DNA of 64,000 nt from Paenibacillus sp. FSL H8-0048 (GCF_038002825.1 NZ_JBBODF010000002.1:1-64000); one strand, 5' to 3'. Positions 8,625-17,653 are shown, numbered from the stretch's first letter. Notes: a model not told the origin generated them from the sequence alone. Made by a program: numbers and translations.

Positions 8625-10505
8625 ATGCCTTATAAGGAATCACGTTCTCTTCGAAAAAGGTCGATTCTGTTCTTCTCGCTGATCATGCTCGTGAAGAGTT
8701 ATTTCGCCTGGTATTACCTGTTCGAGGACGGTCCGACCTGGACCACCTGGCTGAAGGAAATCCCGTTCGTGCTGCTGCTGTTCTGTCTCATTGAATGGTT
8801 CGCCACGAGGCATAAGGTCGCCATCTATCTGATCGTCAATCTGCTCATTACCGTCCTGTTCTTCTCTCTCATCGTCTATCATAATCATTTTGGAATGATT
8901 GCTACGTCCCAAGTCTTCGGTCAGGTCAAGCAGGTAGGCGCCGTCAAAAAAAGTATATTCGCCGTCGTGCATCCGCAATATATGCTTATCTTCGTCGATA
9001 TCATTATCATCAGCCTGATTATGCTCAGACGCAAAAAAGCGCTGGCCTGGAAGCATTCCATGTCCCGTCCCAGCAACCGCAAGGCGGTAGCTATCCTGTT
9101 CTGCATCTCGCTTATGCTGTGCATGATGAATATCTTTCCCAACAAAGCCAGTATGAATGAGAACGTCAAGGCAGAGCAAATGGGCATTCTCAATTATGAA
9201 GCCTACGCCCTGCTGCGTGAACCTGCCGAGGAGCCTATGGACCCTGCGCAGATCTCCCAGGCCGGCATTGACATGACGAAGGGTATCCAGCCTGTCGCCC
9301 AGCCGGTGATGTTCGGGGCCGCCAAGGGAAAGAACCTGATCATCCTGCAAATGGAATCGCTCCAGAACTTCCTGATCAATCTGTCGGTGGACGGAACCGA
9401 AATCACGCCGAATCTGAATAAGCTTGCCGGTGAGAGCTACTACTTCCCGCGCTTCTTTCAGCAGGTAGGCCAGGGCAATACTTCCGATGCCGAATTCATC
9501 GTCAACACTTCCTTTTATGTGCCGCCGGATGGTCCGGCCACAGATAAGTATGCTCCGAAGGAGCTGCCGAGTCTGCCGAAGCTGCTGGAGGCACAGGGCT
9601 ACGACACTGCAACTTTTCATACCAACAATGTGGAGTTCTGGAACCGCGGGGAGCTGTATAAGGCACTGGGCTTCAATCAATATTACGACAAAACCTATTT
9701 CGGCGAAGAGGATGCAGTCTTCTACGGCTCCTCAGATGAAGTCCTGTACAGGAAGACCTCTGCAGAGCTTGCGCGTATGGATCAGCGTGAACAGCCCTTC
9801 TATGCTCATGTAATCTCAATGTCGTCACATAATCCGTTCTCGATTCCAGAGAGCAAATACAAGATGACCCTGCCGGAGCGTTACGAGGGAACGCTGGTCG
9901 GCGACTATATCCGGGCTGAGAACTATGCGGATTATGCGCTGGGCCAGTTCATAGAGGAGCTTAAGAGCAGCGGTGTGTGGGATAACAGCGTGGTGGTCCT
10001 CTACGGCGATCACCGGGGACTCCCGATCTTCTCACTGAAGGATGGGGATAAAGTCCTGCTGCAGGAAATCCTGGAGCATGATTATAATGAGCGTGATCTC
10101 ATTAATGTCCCATTCATTATCTCCGCCACCGGTGTTACGACACCGGCACTGAAGGAGCAATTAGGCGGCCAGGTGGACATTCTTCCTACTGTCTCTAATC
10201 TGCTCGGTGTCCCGCTGGACTATCATATCCACTTCGGACAGGATTTGCTTAATCAGACAACATACAACCTGCTGCCGCAGCGCTATTATCTGCCTACGGG
10301 TTCCTTCGTTAATAATGAAGAGCTGTTTCTGTCCGGCAGCGGGTTCGAGGACGGCCAGCATTACACCCTGTCCGGTGACGGAACGGATCTGACTCAATCG
10401 ACGGAGGATGAATTCACCCGGGCGCTGGAGCTGCTCCGCATGTCCGACAGCTATGTGACGCAGCTTCGGGACCGCCCGGTGGAAGATGAGCCTATGAGCG
10501 AGTAA
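8625..10505 (+). CDS. LtaS-type lipoteichoic acid synthase / sulfatase-family phosphoglycerol transferase
   Basis: A 626-residue membrane enzyme. Five hydrophobic segments fill the first 185 residues and the extracellular sulfatase-fold domain follows. Its metal/nucleophile motifs are visible: NLIILQMESLQNF (metal Glu), QVGQGNTSDAEF (catalytic Thr), and VVVLYGDHRGLP (metal Asp-His). LtaS-family enzymes polymerise glycerol phosphate from phosphatidylglycerol onto a lipid anchor. Length and layout fit LtaS or its paralogues (YfnI, YqgS, YvgJ); which one cannot be said. The RBS AAAAGGATG is a little distant (about 12 bases). It is monocistronic and followed by a good terminator. Confidence 0.9.
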   Translation: MPYKESRSLRKRSILFFSLIMLVKSYFAWYYLFEDGPTWTTWLKEIPFVLLLFCLIEWFATRHKVAIYLIVNLLITVLFFSLIVYHNHFGMIATSQVFGQVKQVGAVKKSIFAVVHPQYMLIFVDIIIISLIMLRRKKALAWKHSMSRPSNRKAVAILFCISLMLCMMNIFPNKASMNENVKAEQMGILNYEAYALLREPAEEPMDPAQISQAGIDMTKGIQPVAQPVMFGAAKGKNLIILQMESLQNFLINLSVDGTEITPNLNKLAGESYYFPRFFQQVGQGNTSDAEFIVNTSFYVPPDGPATDKYAPKELPSLPKLLEAQGYDTATFHTNNVEFWNRGELYKALGFNQYYDKTYFGEEDAVFYGSSDEVLYRKTSAELARMDQREQPFYAHVISMSSHNPFSIPESKYKMTLPERYEGTLVGDYIRAENYADYALGQFIEELKSSGVWDNSVVVLYGDHRGLPIFSLKDGDKVLLQEILEHDYNERDLINVPFIISATGVTTPALKEQLGGQVDILPTVSNLLGVPLDYHIHFGQDLLNQTTYNLLPQRYYLPTGSFVNNEELFLSGSGFEDGQHYTLSGDGTDLTQSTEDEFTRALELLRMSDSYVTQLRDRPVEDEPMSE

Positions 10506-10512
10506 CGGCAAG

Positions 10513-10546
10513 AAGCCCGGTTCGGGGATCTCCCTTAACCGGGCTT
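10513..10546 (+). terminator. Terminator after the LtaS-type gene
   Basis: AAGCCCGGTT and AACCGGGCTT form a 10-bp stem around a 14-base loop, followed by ATTTTGTGT. It starts 8 bases after the stop at 10505. Confidence 0.75.
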
Positions 10547-10566
10547 ATTTTGTGTCTAGCTGAGGG

Positions 10567-11183
10567 TTAGCGCTGCTTGCCGATGAAATTCCGCACAGCC
10601 TGACCTGCCTGAAGCGGAAGCTGCATCCAGACATACGCATGTAGCGAATCCGGGATCAGCGCAATTTCATAGCTGTCCAGCAGCTCTGCGAAGGCATTCA
10701 GACTGTTGCGCACCCGTTCATCGTTCCATTCCGCTTCGCTGGGCAGGAACAAGACCGGGCATTGTATTGTCTGATAATAGTGTTCAAAAGACATGCGATT
10801 CAATGCTGTCATAGAACGGTTCCTCCCATTCGTCCAGGTCTGCCCGGAGCTGCACTTTCCTCTGCTCCACCTCTTCTGCCGTGCCGTCAAATATACCATA
10901 TGCGCCAAATTCGTTATTCAGCGCACCTTCGCATACCAGGGACGCTACAAGCTCCGGATGGGCTGCTGCCAGACTGACCGCTATCTGTGCCCCCATCGAG
11001 CTTCCTGCTACGTAGCACTTGTCCACCTGCAAATGCCTTAGTAACTGATACATATCCTCTGCCATCTCGTCAATGTGATAGCCAGTCTCCGGCTTGTCCG
11101 ACCGGCCATGCCCCCGGAGATCCGGTGAAAGGATGCTGTAGTCCTGCTCAAGTTGCGGGAGAATTCCATCCCACATATGCAGG
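10567..11183 (-). pseudogene. Alpha/beta hydrolase remnant (5'-truncated and frameshifted)
   Basis: The minus strand encodes alpha/beta hydrolase sequence in two frames. The 5' part contains LSPDLRGHGRSDKPETGY and the nucleophile elbow VAGSSMGAQIAVSLA. The 3' part contains CPVLFLPSEAEWNDERV and IPDSLHAYVWMQLP with the likely catalytic His. The frame changes near 10790-10830. The first 25-30 residues expected for the family, including the HG oxyanion motif, are absent: homology stops at NLHMWDGILPQL near 11180, where it abuts SDR sequence of the opposite strand. The Ser and His motifs survive, so decay is probably recent. Confidence 0.85.
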
Positions 11184-11908
11184 TTGCTGGATCTTGCCAG
11201 TCTGGCTTCAGTGCAGGCATTCGGCACAAGAATGCATACTCAGCGGCACAGTCTTGATCTTCTGATTAACAATGCGGGAGTCATGACTCCACCTGTACTC
11301 CAGGTCACCGCAGACGGGTTCGAGCTGCAATTCGGTACGAATTACCTTGGACACTTCGCGCTCACTGCGTACCTGATGCCCTTGCTGCGCAAAGCAAAGG
11401 AGCCCCGGGTGGTCAGTCTAAGCAGTATCGCCCACCGGAATGGCTCCATTCATTTTGACGACCTGCAATTTGAACGCCGTTATCATGCGGGACAGTCCTA
11501 CGCCCAATCCAAAATAGCAATGATTATGTTCGCTCTGGAGCTGCAGCGCCGCAGTGATCTGGCCGGATGGAACCTGCTGAGCCTACCGGTTCATCCGGGC
11601 ATATCACGTACGGACCTGCTGCTGAATGGGGCGGGACGAAACAGTGCTCCCGGCATTCTCCGCAGGCTGCTTGGGCCCATCTTATTCCAGCCGGCTGCCC
11701 AAGGCGCACTCCCTGCACTGTTTGCCGCCACATCACCGGATGCCAAGGCCGGAGTCTATTACGGTCCCGGCAGACTCTCAGAAACCAGAGGCTTGCCGAA
11801 GCCGGCAAGATGGCTCCGCAAGCGCTGGACCGGACTGCCTCAGCCAGGCTGTGGGAGGTCTCCCGGCAGCTGACACAGGCGGATTTCGAAGCGATTGTGA
11901 GTGGCTGA
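11184..11908 (+). pseudogene. Short-chain dehydrogenase remnant (N-terminal truncation plus frameshift)
   Basis: SDR sequence starts abruptly at LDLASLASVQAFG, which normally lies about 60 residues into this family. The Rossmann glycine motif that binds the cofactor is therefore missing. Still present are LLINNAGVMTPP, VVSLSSIAHRNG (catalytic Ser), and the YAQSK active site (Tyr, Lys). Near 11795-11812 the frame shifts: the C-terminal sequence continues in another frame as ALDRTASARLWEVSRQLT and ends at 11908. No start codon with a ribosome site remains. It resembles oxidoreductases of the retinol dehydrogenase/WWOX-like SDR group. Confidence 0.85.
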
Positions 11909-11996
11909 CATCTCTTATGCCGGGTCTGGTTGCCCGCTAGGCACCAATCCCGTCTTCTGATCATACACAATATAGAAAAGAAGGGCGGGATGCGGG

Positions 11997-12797
11997 ATGA
12001 CTACTAACAAGAGAGATGCAGAAGAGTGGGCGATTTTTCTGGCGGCGGTCTGCGGGCAGACCTACACTCAATTCGACAATGCAGAAGGGGCATTCGTGGT
12101 GCCGGAGGGTTTCTCAGCCGTGCACAGCTTCCAGGCGAAATCGATGGGGAATGTCTGGGAGCTGTTCGGCTTCATTCTGGAATCTCCGCAGGAGATCATT
12201 ATTGCCTGGCGCGGAAGCATCTCCACCAATGACTGGCTCTCGAACATGAATGCCGCGCAAAAAAAATTCAAATACATTCAGGAGCCCTGCATGACCCATC
12301 GGGGGTTCACCGATATCTATGCATCTGCCCGGGATGCCATTCTCTCTGTGCTTGGCACACTGTCCCCGGAGAAGACGCTGTATGTAACAGGCCATAGCCT
12401 TGGCGGCGCACTGGCCACTCTATGTACGCTGGATATTGCCGCCAATTCTGCCTTCACCGCCCCGAGGCTCTATACCTACGGGTCTCCGCGTGTCGGGGAT
12501 CCGGATTTTGCCAAGGCCTTCAGCCGGTATGTACGCAGCAGCTACCGTTATGCCAATCTTTTTGACGTCACTACGTATGTTCCGCCAACCGTCTACAAGC
12601 TGCCTAAGCAGAAGACCAAATACTATTACACCCATGTCCATACTCTTAAAACCCTGTCCTTTCAGAATGGCAGCCCTGAGCTGAACCATGTTATCCGCAG
12701 TTATTTCGCTGTGCTTAGGAAGACCCGGCCGGACTTCACCACAGCTCTGTGCGCCGCGAACCCCGGGTTCTGTCCAGTCCCGGAGCTAATTACTTAG
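11997..12797 (+). CDS. Class 3 lipase-family protein
   Basis: A 266-residue alpha/beta hydrolase. The nucleophile elbow is VTGHSLGGALATL (Ser near residue 133). IIAWRGSISTNDWLSNM upstream is the class 3 lipase oxyanion region, RLYTYGSPRVGDPDF follows the elbow, and NLFDVTTYVPP and ELNHVI supply a plausible Asp and His. No signal peptide is visible, so it is probably cytoplasmic or leaves by another route. RBS AAGGGCGGG lies upstream of the ATG. The gene is intact although broken genes flank it on both sides. Its stop codon overlaps that of the convergent solute-binding pseudogene. Confidence 0.87.
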   Translation: MTTNKRDAEEWAIFLAAVCGQTYTQFDNAEGAFVVPEGFSAVHSFQAKSMGNVWELFGFILESPQEIIIAWRGSISTNDWLSNMNAAQKKFKYIQEPCMTHRGFTDIYASARDAILSVLGTLSPEKTLYVTGHSLGGALATLCTLDIAANSAFTAPRLYTYGSPRVGDPDFAKAFSRYVRSSYRYANLFDVTTYVPPTVYKLPKQKTKYYYTHVHTLKTLSFQNGSPELNHVIRSYFAVLRKTRPDFTTALCAANPGFCPVPELIT

Positions 12798-13396
12798 TTC
12801 GCCAGGATCTGATTCAGGCTCTCCTCCAGCTGCGGCGTTCCGGCGGGAGACAATACGCCAGCCTTCGCCAGGATCTCCTTGTTGTAATACAGCATATGGA
12901 AGTGGGTATCCAGCGGAACCGCTTAAGGCTTGCCGTCATAGGATACGCTTATGATATTGGAATCCGAAATCTGCTTCAGGTCGAATCCTACCTTGGAGGC
13001 GAGTTCATCCACCGGCATAATCTGCTGGGCTTTCACGAACGGCGAGATCCGCTCCACGTGGGCGACCGCAACATCCGGACCTTTGGAGGACGACAGCGCT
13101 GTACCGAGCTTCGCGTAATACTCATTGGATTCCAGCCGGAGCGGCTTAACGGTCACCTCTTGCTGCGAGTCGTTGAAGCCCTTGATAATCTGATCCACGA
13201 ACTCTCCTTCCCCGCCGCCGAACATATTCCAGAAGGAGATCTCTACCGGACTGCCGCTTGTGCTCTCTGGTGCAGCCGGTTCATCTGATGCCTTGGCCGC
13301 TCCGTTCTCTGTATTTCCGGAAGAGCATCCCTGCAGCACCAGAGCCAGCCTCAGCCCGGCCGTTACTACACTTGATAAGCCTTGTTATATCTTCAT
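12794..13396 (-). pseudogene. Sugar ABC transporter solute-binding protein remnant
   Basis: A ribosome site (GAAGAGG) and ATG at 13396 begin a lipoprotein signal, but codon 4 is TAA. Past it the frame reads a hydrophobic stretch ending in LVLQGCSSGN (lipobox), then VEISFWNMFGGGEGEFVDQI, PDVAVAHVERISPF and VSYDGKP. A second in-frame TAA lies at 12923-12925, followed by AVPLDTHFHMLYYNKEIL in the same frame. After SPAGTPQ it jumps to a probable C-terminus, LEESLNQILAN. About 200 codons remain of a usual 420-440, so a large internal deletion is inferred. This is a family 1-type extracellular sugar-binding protein, now dead. Confidence 0.85.
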
Positions 13397-13475
13397 CTGT
13401 ACAACCCTCTTCTCCGTAAAGTTTGTGCAAGGAAGGCCGCCACATGGTGATGTAAGGGCTTTCTCATCTCTAACT

Positions 13476-13691
13476 CTACAGCGAACACTGCTGTGCTTGA
13501 ACCGACAAACTGCCGGGAGCGCCGTTGTTCTCGTCGATGGTGCTGAGGAAGCTCCAGTTGCCTCCACCGTTCGTGCTTTTATACACTCTGAGCTTGTACG
13601 ATTCCTGCCAGCGGACAGAACGCATCGCCAGCAAAATATCGCCATTCGTGAGCTGCACGAACTGCCCGTTGTCGTTGAACCGATAATTCAC
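13476..13691 (-). pseudogene. Sialidase-like Asp-box (BNR) protein fragment
   Basis: A 71-codon minus-strand fragment reads QFVQLTNGDILLAMRSVRW and then YKSTNGGGNWSFLST. The latter is an Asp-box (S-x-D/N-x-G-x-x-W), typical of sialidases and related beta-propeller glycosidases. There is no start with a ribosome site and in-frame stops lie just upstream. The frame ends at 13476 while related-looking sequence breaks off. It lies between the GH2 gene and the solute-binding remnant on the same strand, as if all three once formed one carbohydrate-use cluster. Confidence 0.6.
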
Positions 13692-13728
13692 CGCTATTTA
13701 GGCTCCAATTTTACGATTATCCGCTCGC

Positions 13729-15486
13729 CTACCGGTTGATCTTACGAATCTCTTCCAGTGGAAGCTTCGGTGTCCGGTCCGCCGTCAATAGTCCGTTCAC
13801 TTCCTGCTGCACATCCGTAACTTGGGTATAGCAATAACCGCAGATGTACGGGGTATCCTTGATCGCCTGCGTGATGCTGCGGAACCGCTCGATGAACGCC
13901 TCTGTGCTGCCCACCTGCTCTCCATAGCCCCACCCTTCGCCGGTGTCGAAGGCAATGCCCCCGAATTCACTGACTATGACCGGCTGCCCCCGGTACTCAT
14001 ACCCCTCTGCCATCGCGTATTTCCAATTGTTGAACGAGGAACTGCCGCCAAGCACACTGCCGGAGTCCGCATACCGCTCCATTAGAGCCGCACCGCTCTC
14101 CTCGTAATCATGCAAGGTAATAATATCGCTGATCGTATGCTCCCAGCCGTCATTGACAATCACCGGACGATCCGGGTCCATCGCCTTGGTCAGATGATAG
14201 ATGCCCTCTGTGAATTGCTGCTGCCGCTTGTTCGTGTAGACCTGCGGAATGCCCCATGATTCGTTAAAAGGCACCCAGGTAATTACCGAGGGATGATTAT
14301 ACTGCTGCCGGACAATCTCTGTCCACTCCTTCGTGAACTGCTCCACCGCCTCATCGCCAAACTCATAGGTGGCCGCCATCTCCGACCAGACCAGCATTCC
14401 CTTCACATCACACCAGTACAGGAAGCGCGCATCCTCAATCTTCATATGCTTGCGGACCCCGTTGTAGCCCATCGCCAGAATCGCGTCGATATCAGCAATC
14501 AGCGCCTCCTCCGAAGGCGGGGTCAGATGGCTGTCCGGCCAATAGCCCTGGTCCAGAATCAGCTTCTGATACACTGGCGTATTGTTGAGCAGCACCTTGC
14601 CTTGTTCAATGGAGATTTTGCGGAGTCCGAAATAGGAGAATACCCGGTCAATCACCTGCTCCGCCTGGTACAGAACGAACTCCACCTCATACAGTACCGG
14701 CGCCGCGGGCGACCAGGACTGGAGCTTCCAGGGGCCATTCGCTTCATGTGTCAGCTCTACATCCAGTTGAAGCGAGGCCCGGTCTGCCTGAAGCGAGACC
14801 TGCTTGAAGGTCTTCTCTCCGGTGCTGATCCGGGTCTCCAGCCGGAGATCAGGGCTTGCCCCATGGGTGTTGTATTCGAATTGGACCGAGCGGTTATCGA
14901 GATCCGGGGTGATTTTGACAGACTTAAGGTACGAAGGGGATACATACTCCAGCCACACACTCTGCCAGATTCCCGTGGTCTGCACATAGAAGCACTCGAA
15001 ATTCTCATCCACCCAGCGCTGCTTGCCCCGTGGCTGTGTACAGCTCTGGCTGTCCTCCACCTTGACCGTCAGACGGTTCACTGCTCCGGCTCCCGTGTTG
15101 AGATAATCGGTAATATCCAGTGTAAAAGCCGCATACCCGCCTTGATGACCCCCGGCATAGCTGCCGTTCACCCACACCTTCGCGATGTAATCTACCGCCT
15201 GGAAATTCAGCAGCACCCGCTTGTTGCCCAAGCTGTCAGGTTGGTGTACCTCCCGCTCATACCATACATACGGATGGAATTCGGTCTCACCGATACCGCT
15301 CGCCTCCGTCTCATACGTGAACGGAACCTGAATCTTCAGATCGCCGTGCAGCTCCTCATGCCATCTCTCCCGCTCCCCTGTGTTGTCATCGTCATAGCGG
15401 AAATCCCACTCCCCGTTCAGACTCTGCCAGCCGTTACGGACGAACTGCGGCCGCGGATAATCCTTGATATAATGCCGGGTTGTCAT
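13729..15486 (-). CDS. Glycoside hydrolase family 2 (beta-galactosidase/beta-glucuronidase type)
   Basis: A 585-residue cytoplasmic glycosidase. The layout is an N-terminal sugar-binding jelly roll (about 20-175, with LNGEWDFRYDDD and VWVNGSYAGGHQGGY), an Ig-like domain (about 180-280), and a TIM barrel. The barrel carries the acid/base Glu in WVPFNESWGIPQ (near 408) and the nucleophile Glu in PVIVSEFGGIAFD (near 506). It is short for LacZ and closer to the compact GH2 group. I start at the ATG at 15486 after AAGGAGTGTGC. It follows the ArsR-type regulator on the same strand, which suggests control by that protein. The sugar cannot be read from sequence. Confidence 0.9.
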   Translation of the reverse strand: MTTRHYIKDYPRPQFVRNGWQSLNGEWDFRYDDDNTGERERWHEELHGDLKIQVPFTYETEASGIGETEFHPYVWYEREVHQPDSLGNKRVLLNFQAVDYIAKVWVNGSYAGGHQGGYAAFTLDITDYLNTGAGAVNRLTVKVEDSQSCTQPRGKQRWVDENFECFYVQTTGIWQSVWLEYVSPSYLKSVKITPDLDNRSVQFEYNTHGASPDLRLETRISTGEKTFKQVSLQADRASLQLDVELTHEANGPWKLQSWSPAAPVLYEVEFVLYQAEQVIDRVFSYFGLRKISIEQGKVLLNNTPVYQKLILDQGYWPDSHLTPPSEEALIADIDAILAMGYNGVRKHMKIEDARFLYWCDVKGMLVWSEMAATYEFGDEAVEQFTKEWTEIVRQQYNHPSVITWVPFNESWGIPQVYTNKRQQQFTEGIYHLTKAMDPDRPVIVNDGWEHTISDIITLHDYEESGAALMERYADSGSVLGGSSSFNNWKYAMAEGYEYRGQPVIVSEFGGIAFDTGEGWGYGEQVGSTEAFIERFRSITQAIKDTPYICGYCYTQVTDVQQEVNGLLTADRTPKLPLEEIRKINR

Positions 15487-15510
15487 GGAACAATGCACAC
15501 TCCTTATAAA

Positions 15511-15552
15511 CAATAATTTTGTTTTAATACAATAAATATGTATCAATTATTG
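15511..15552 (-). promoter_or_regulatory. Nested inverted repeats upstream of the GH2 gene
   Basis: CAATAATT (15511-15518) and AATTATTG (15545-15552) are exact inverted repeats. Inside them ATACA...TGTAT repeats the pattern. The region is AT-rich and sits 25-65 bases before the GH2 start, the position expected for a promoter and operator. Its link to the ArsR-type regulator is only a guess. Confidence 0.3.
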
Positions 15553-15581
15553 CAGAACCTGTTGAAATGTCAATGCTGACG

Positions 15582-15616
15582 CAAAAAAAGAACCTTCGCC
15601 ATAAGCAGCAGGTTCT
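15582..15616 (-). terminator. Terminator after the ArsR-type regulator
   Basis: On the minus strand AGAACCT pairs with AGGTTCT around a 14-base loop and runs into seven T. It lies 45 bases past the regulator stop at 15661, so the GH2 gene probably has its own promoter. Confidence 0.8.
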
Positions 15617-15660
15617 TCTCCGCAAATACAAATACAATCTTAGATTCACCTTCTTCTAGA

Positions 15661-16599
15661 CTAAGTCTCTACACTATAAAAAATCTTCATCACCAGATCC
15701 TGCTCATAATCGCCGAACTTTTTGCCGAACAGGTTCATGCCGCCCTTGAAGACCGCATTCTCCTTCACACCCAGCCGCAGATCCACATGGTTCTGGCCGG
15801 TGAGCTGCAGTTGCTCCAGATTAACAGCGGATAGCTCCTGATGGTCAATAGTGCTGCGGGTGTTGTCTACGCTCCAGGTTTTGAGTGCGCCGAACTGGGT
15901 TCCCGTATCGATCCACCATGCGGGATTCAGCTTCCCCCGTCTGCCGCCAAAGTCTCCGGGCGAGGTCCAGGTTCCCACCTCCACCTGGTTAATCCACAGC
16001 GTAATATCCGAAGGCCACTCATTCTCGTAATTCGGTGCCTCCGAGCAGATCTCCATGGAGAACTGAATCCGGCGAAGCACCGCTCCTTGCGGGATCTCCA
16101 GCGGATAGCGGTATTCGAGATATCCCTTGCGCAGCCAGAGCAACTGGGCTTGTACCCTGTCCGGATGAAAAAATCCCGCCGGTGAATCCTCGGTAATAAT
16201 CGGACCGTTCTCACTGACCATCCCGCAGGTTGGCGCTACCTCGCAGGCGGTGAAATTGCCGATCGGCATGGATATCTCATAGCAATATTCGCCTTGATCG
16301 GCTTGCAGGCGGCGCTGCGGGGCATTGATCGTGATTTTGATATCATCATAAATCCGGCTGCATACCTTCATCGCCCCGCGGGACGCGGGCAGCAGTTCGG
16401 TCTCAATCAGCCCAGCCTGCTCCAGCACCTTCACATTGGAGGCAGCCGTGGATACCGGAATCTCCAGCGCCTCCGCCAGCTCCGCCACATTCATTCTCCG
16501 GCTGTTAAGCAGCGCCAGCATTCTGAGTCTAAGCTCCGTAGAGAGCGCGTGTGTCACCTTCACCAGCTCATCCGCATGCTCCATGGATAACTCCAGCAT
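15661..16599 (-). CDS. ArsR-type winged-helix regulator with large C-terminal domain
   Basis: A 312-residue regulator. The first 85 residues form an ArsR-type winged helix (ALSTELRLRMLALLNSRRMN, then VAELAEALEIPVSTAASNVK and LEQAGLIETEL). The remaining 225 residues are beta-rich, contain two conserved-looking Cys (CEVAPTCGM), and have no metal-site pattern I recognise. Glycosidase-linked regulators of this size and layout occur in Paenibacillus-type genomes, so sugar sensing is inferred. I start at ATG 16599, preceded by GAGGTGATCGAT; the longer reading to 16713 has no site. A palindrome with an adjoining -10 box lies about 200 bases upstream. Confidence 0.82.
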   Translation of the reverse strand: MLELSMEHADELVKVTHALSTELRLRMLALLNSRRMNVAELAEALEIPVSTAASNVKVLEQAGLIETELLPASRGAMKVCSRIYDDIKITINAPQRRLQADQGEYCYEISMPIGNFTACEVAPTCGMVSENGPIITEDSPAGFFHPDRVQAQLLWLRKGYLEYRYPLEIPQGAVLRRIQFSMEICSEAPNYENEWPSDITLWINQVEVGTWTSPGDFGGRRGKLNPAWWIDTGTQFGALKTWSVDNTRSTIDHQELSAVNLEQLQLTGQNHVDLRLGVKENAVFKGGMNLFGKKFGDYEQDLVMKIFYSVET

Positions 16600-16798
16600 A
16601 TCGATCACCTCATTTAACTGTCCGTAATTACATATCCTACAATCCTGCACTAATTGCAACATTCCCCGGATCGAACGCCCGCTAACCCAAGAATATTGCA
16701 TAAAATGCAGCAATTCCTTCGCATAAGGCAGCTATTCCGGACAATTCCTGCAGTCTGTGCAACAATTCTCCCAGCGTTGCCGCTGCTAAGATATCAAA

Positions 16799-16821
16799 GT
16801 TGTAAAACTTACAACATTATA
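16799..16821 (-). promoter_or_regulatory. Perfect 17-bp palindrome next to a TATAAT box
   Basis: GTTGTAA-AAC-TTACAAC (16799-16815) is a perfect inverted repeat with 7-base arms. On the minus strand a perfect TATAAT (16821-16816) immediately precedes it. A repressor bound here would cover the transcription start, and the downstream gene is the ArsR-type regulator at 16599, so autoregulation is a natural reading. The leader would be about 200 bases. No good -35 box is visible. Confidence 0.5.
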
Positions 16822-16885
16822 GTCGCTAAAGATATTATGGAGCTTCCAATCACACCTTGGCTGGAGCGAAGGACTTCTGTCCAGC

Positions 16886-17611
16886 TTAGTTATCCAGCAT
16901 CACAACCTGATCACCGAGCCGGACCTCTCCCGGAGTGATGACGGAAGCATAGACGCCGAACTGCTGCTTAAGCTCTTTATAGACCTGCTTCAGCAGTGAG
17001 CTGTCGCGCTCCAGCGTATCCGGGTCAGTCGTAATCATCACACAGCGCTCACAATAGCTATCCACTTGCAGCACTGTACTGCCTATCGCCAGACGGCGGC
17101 CGAGCCACTCTTCCTCCCCGAGCGAGTCCTCACTTACTTCCACCATGAAGTTGCCCCGGAAGCGGCGCTGGTCTATGGGCTTGTCCCACATCGCCTCCAG
17201 CTTCTTCAGGCTCTTATCCGTCACCAGCAGAATACTGGCTCCGTCTACTGAGAGTAGCTGCGGGTACTGTGCCTCCGGGTGAGGAGCTTTAGGCTCCGAC
17301 ATTGTAATTTCAGTCTTCGTTAGGCTCTGAATTTCCGCCAGCAGCTCCTGATCCCAGCCGAACACCCGTCCATCCGCAGCCGTCACCCGGATATCTTCCC
17401 CCGTATATTCCGCCTTATAGGACATCATCTTCGGAATCTTCCGGGCAGTGATATACTGGGACCAGTCTTTTTTTGTCATATCATAGAAAGAACAATACCG
17501 GTCCCCCTCCACTCCGTAAGATACAACCTTGCAGGACTCCAATTCCTCCCCCGCAAAGGATTTTACCGGATAACGGTTAATCGACTTAATCTCACCAACT
17601 GTAACTGACAC
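16886..17611 (-). CDS. MOSC domain-containing protein
   Basis: A 241-residue soluble protein with the MOSC N-terminal barrel (GEIKSINRYPVKSFAGEEL, GVEGDRYCSFYD) followed by the MOSC sulfur-carrier domain. The conserved Cys that would carry sulfur is in VDSYCERCVMITTDPDT. QRRFRGNFMV is also typical. Family members (YiiM, mARC, MocoS C-terminus) handle molybdenum cofactor or reduce N-hydroxylated compounds; the exact role here is unknown. The start is GTG, with AGAGGTGGGGGC upstream. It appears to be transcribed alone. Confidence 0.85.
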   Translation of the reverse strand: MSVTVGEIKSINRYPVKSFAGEELESCKVVSYGVEGDRYCSFYDMTKKDWSQYITARKIPKMMSYKAEYTGEDIRVTAADGRVFGWDQELLAEIQSLTKTEITMSEPKAPHPEAQYPQLLSVDGASILLVTDKSLKKLEAMWDKPIDQRRFRGNFMVEVSEDSLGEEEWLGRRLAIGSTVLQVDSYCERCVMITTDPDTLERDSSLLKQVYKELKQQFGVYASVITPGEVRLGDQVVMLDN

Positions 17612-17653
17612 GCCCCCACCTCTTCTGTCTATAATCTGATCTCTCTGCTACTT

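Noticed and set aside
14293..15516. 407-codon open frame on the plus strand
   Set aside because: Antisense to the GH2 gene, whose domains and catalytic residues are clear.
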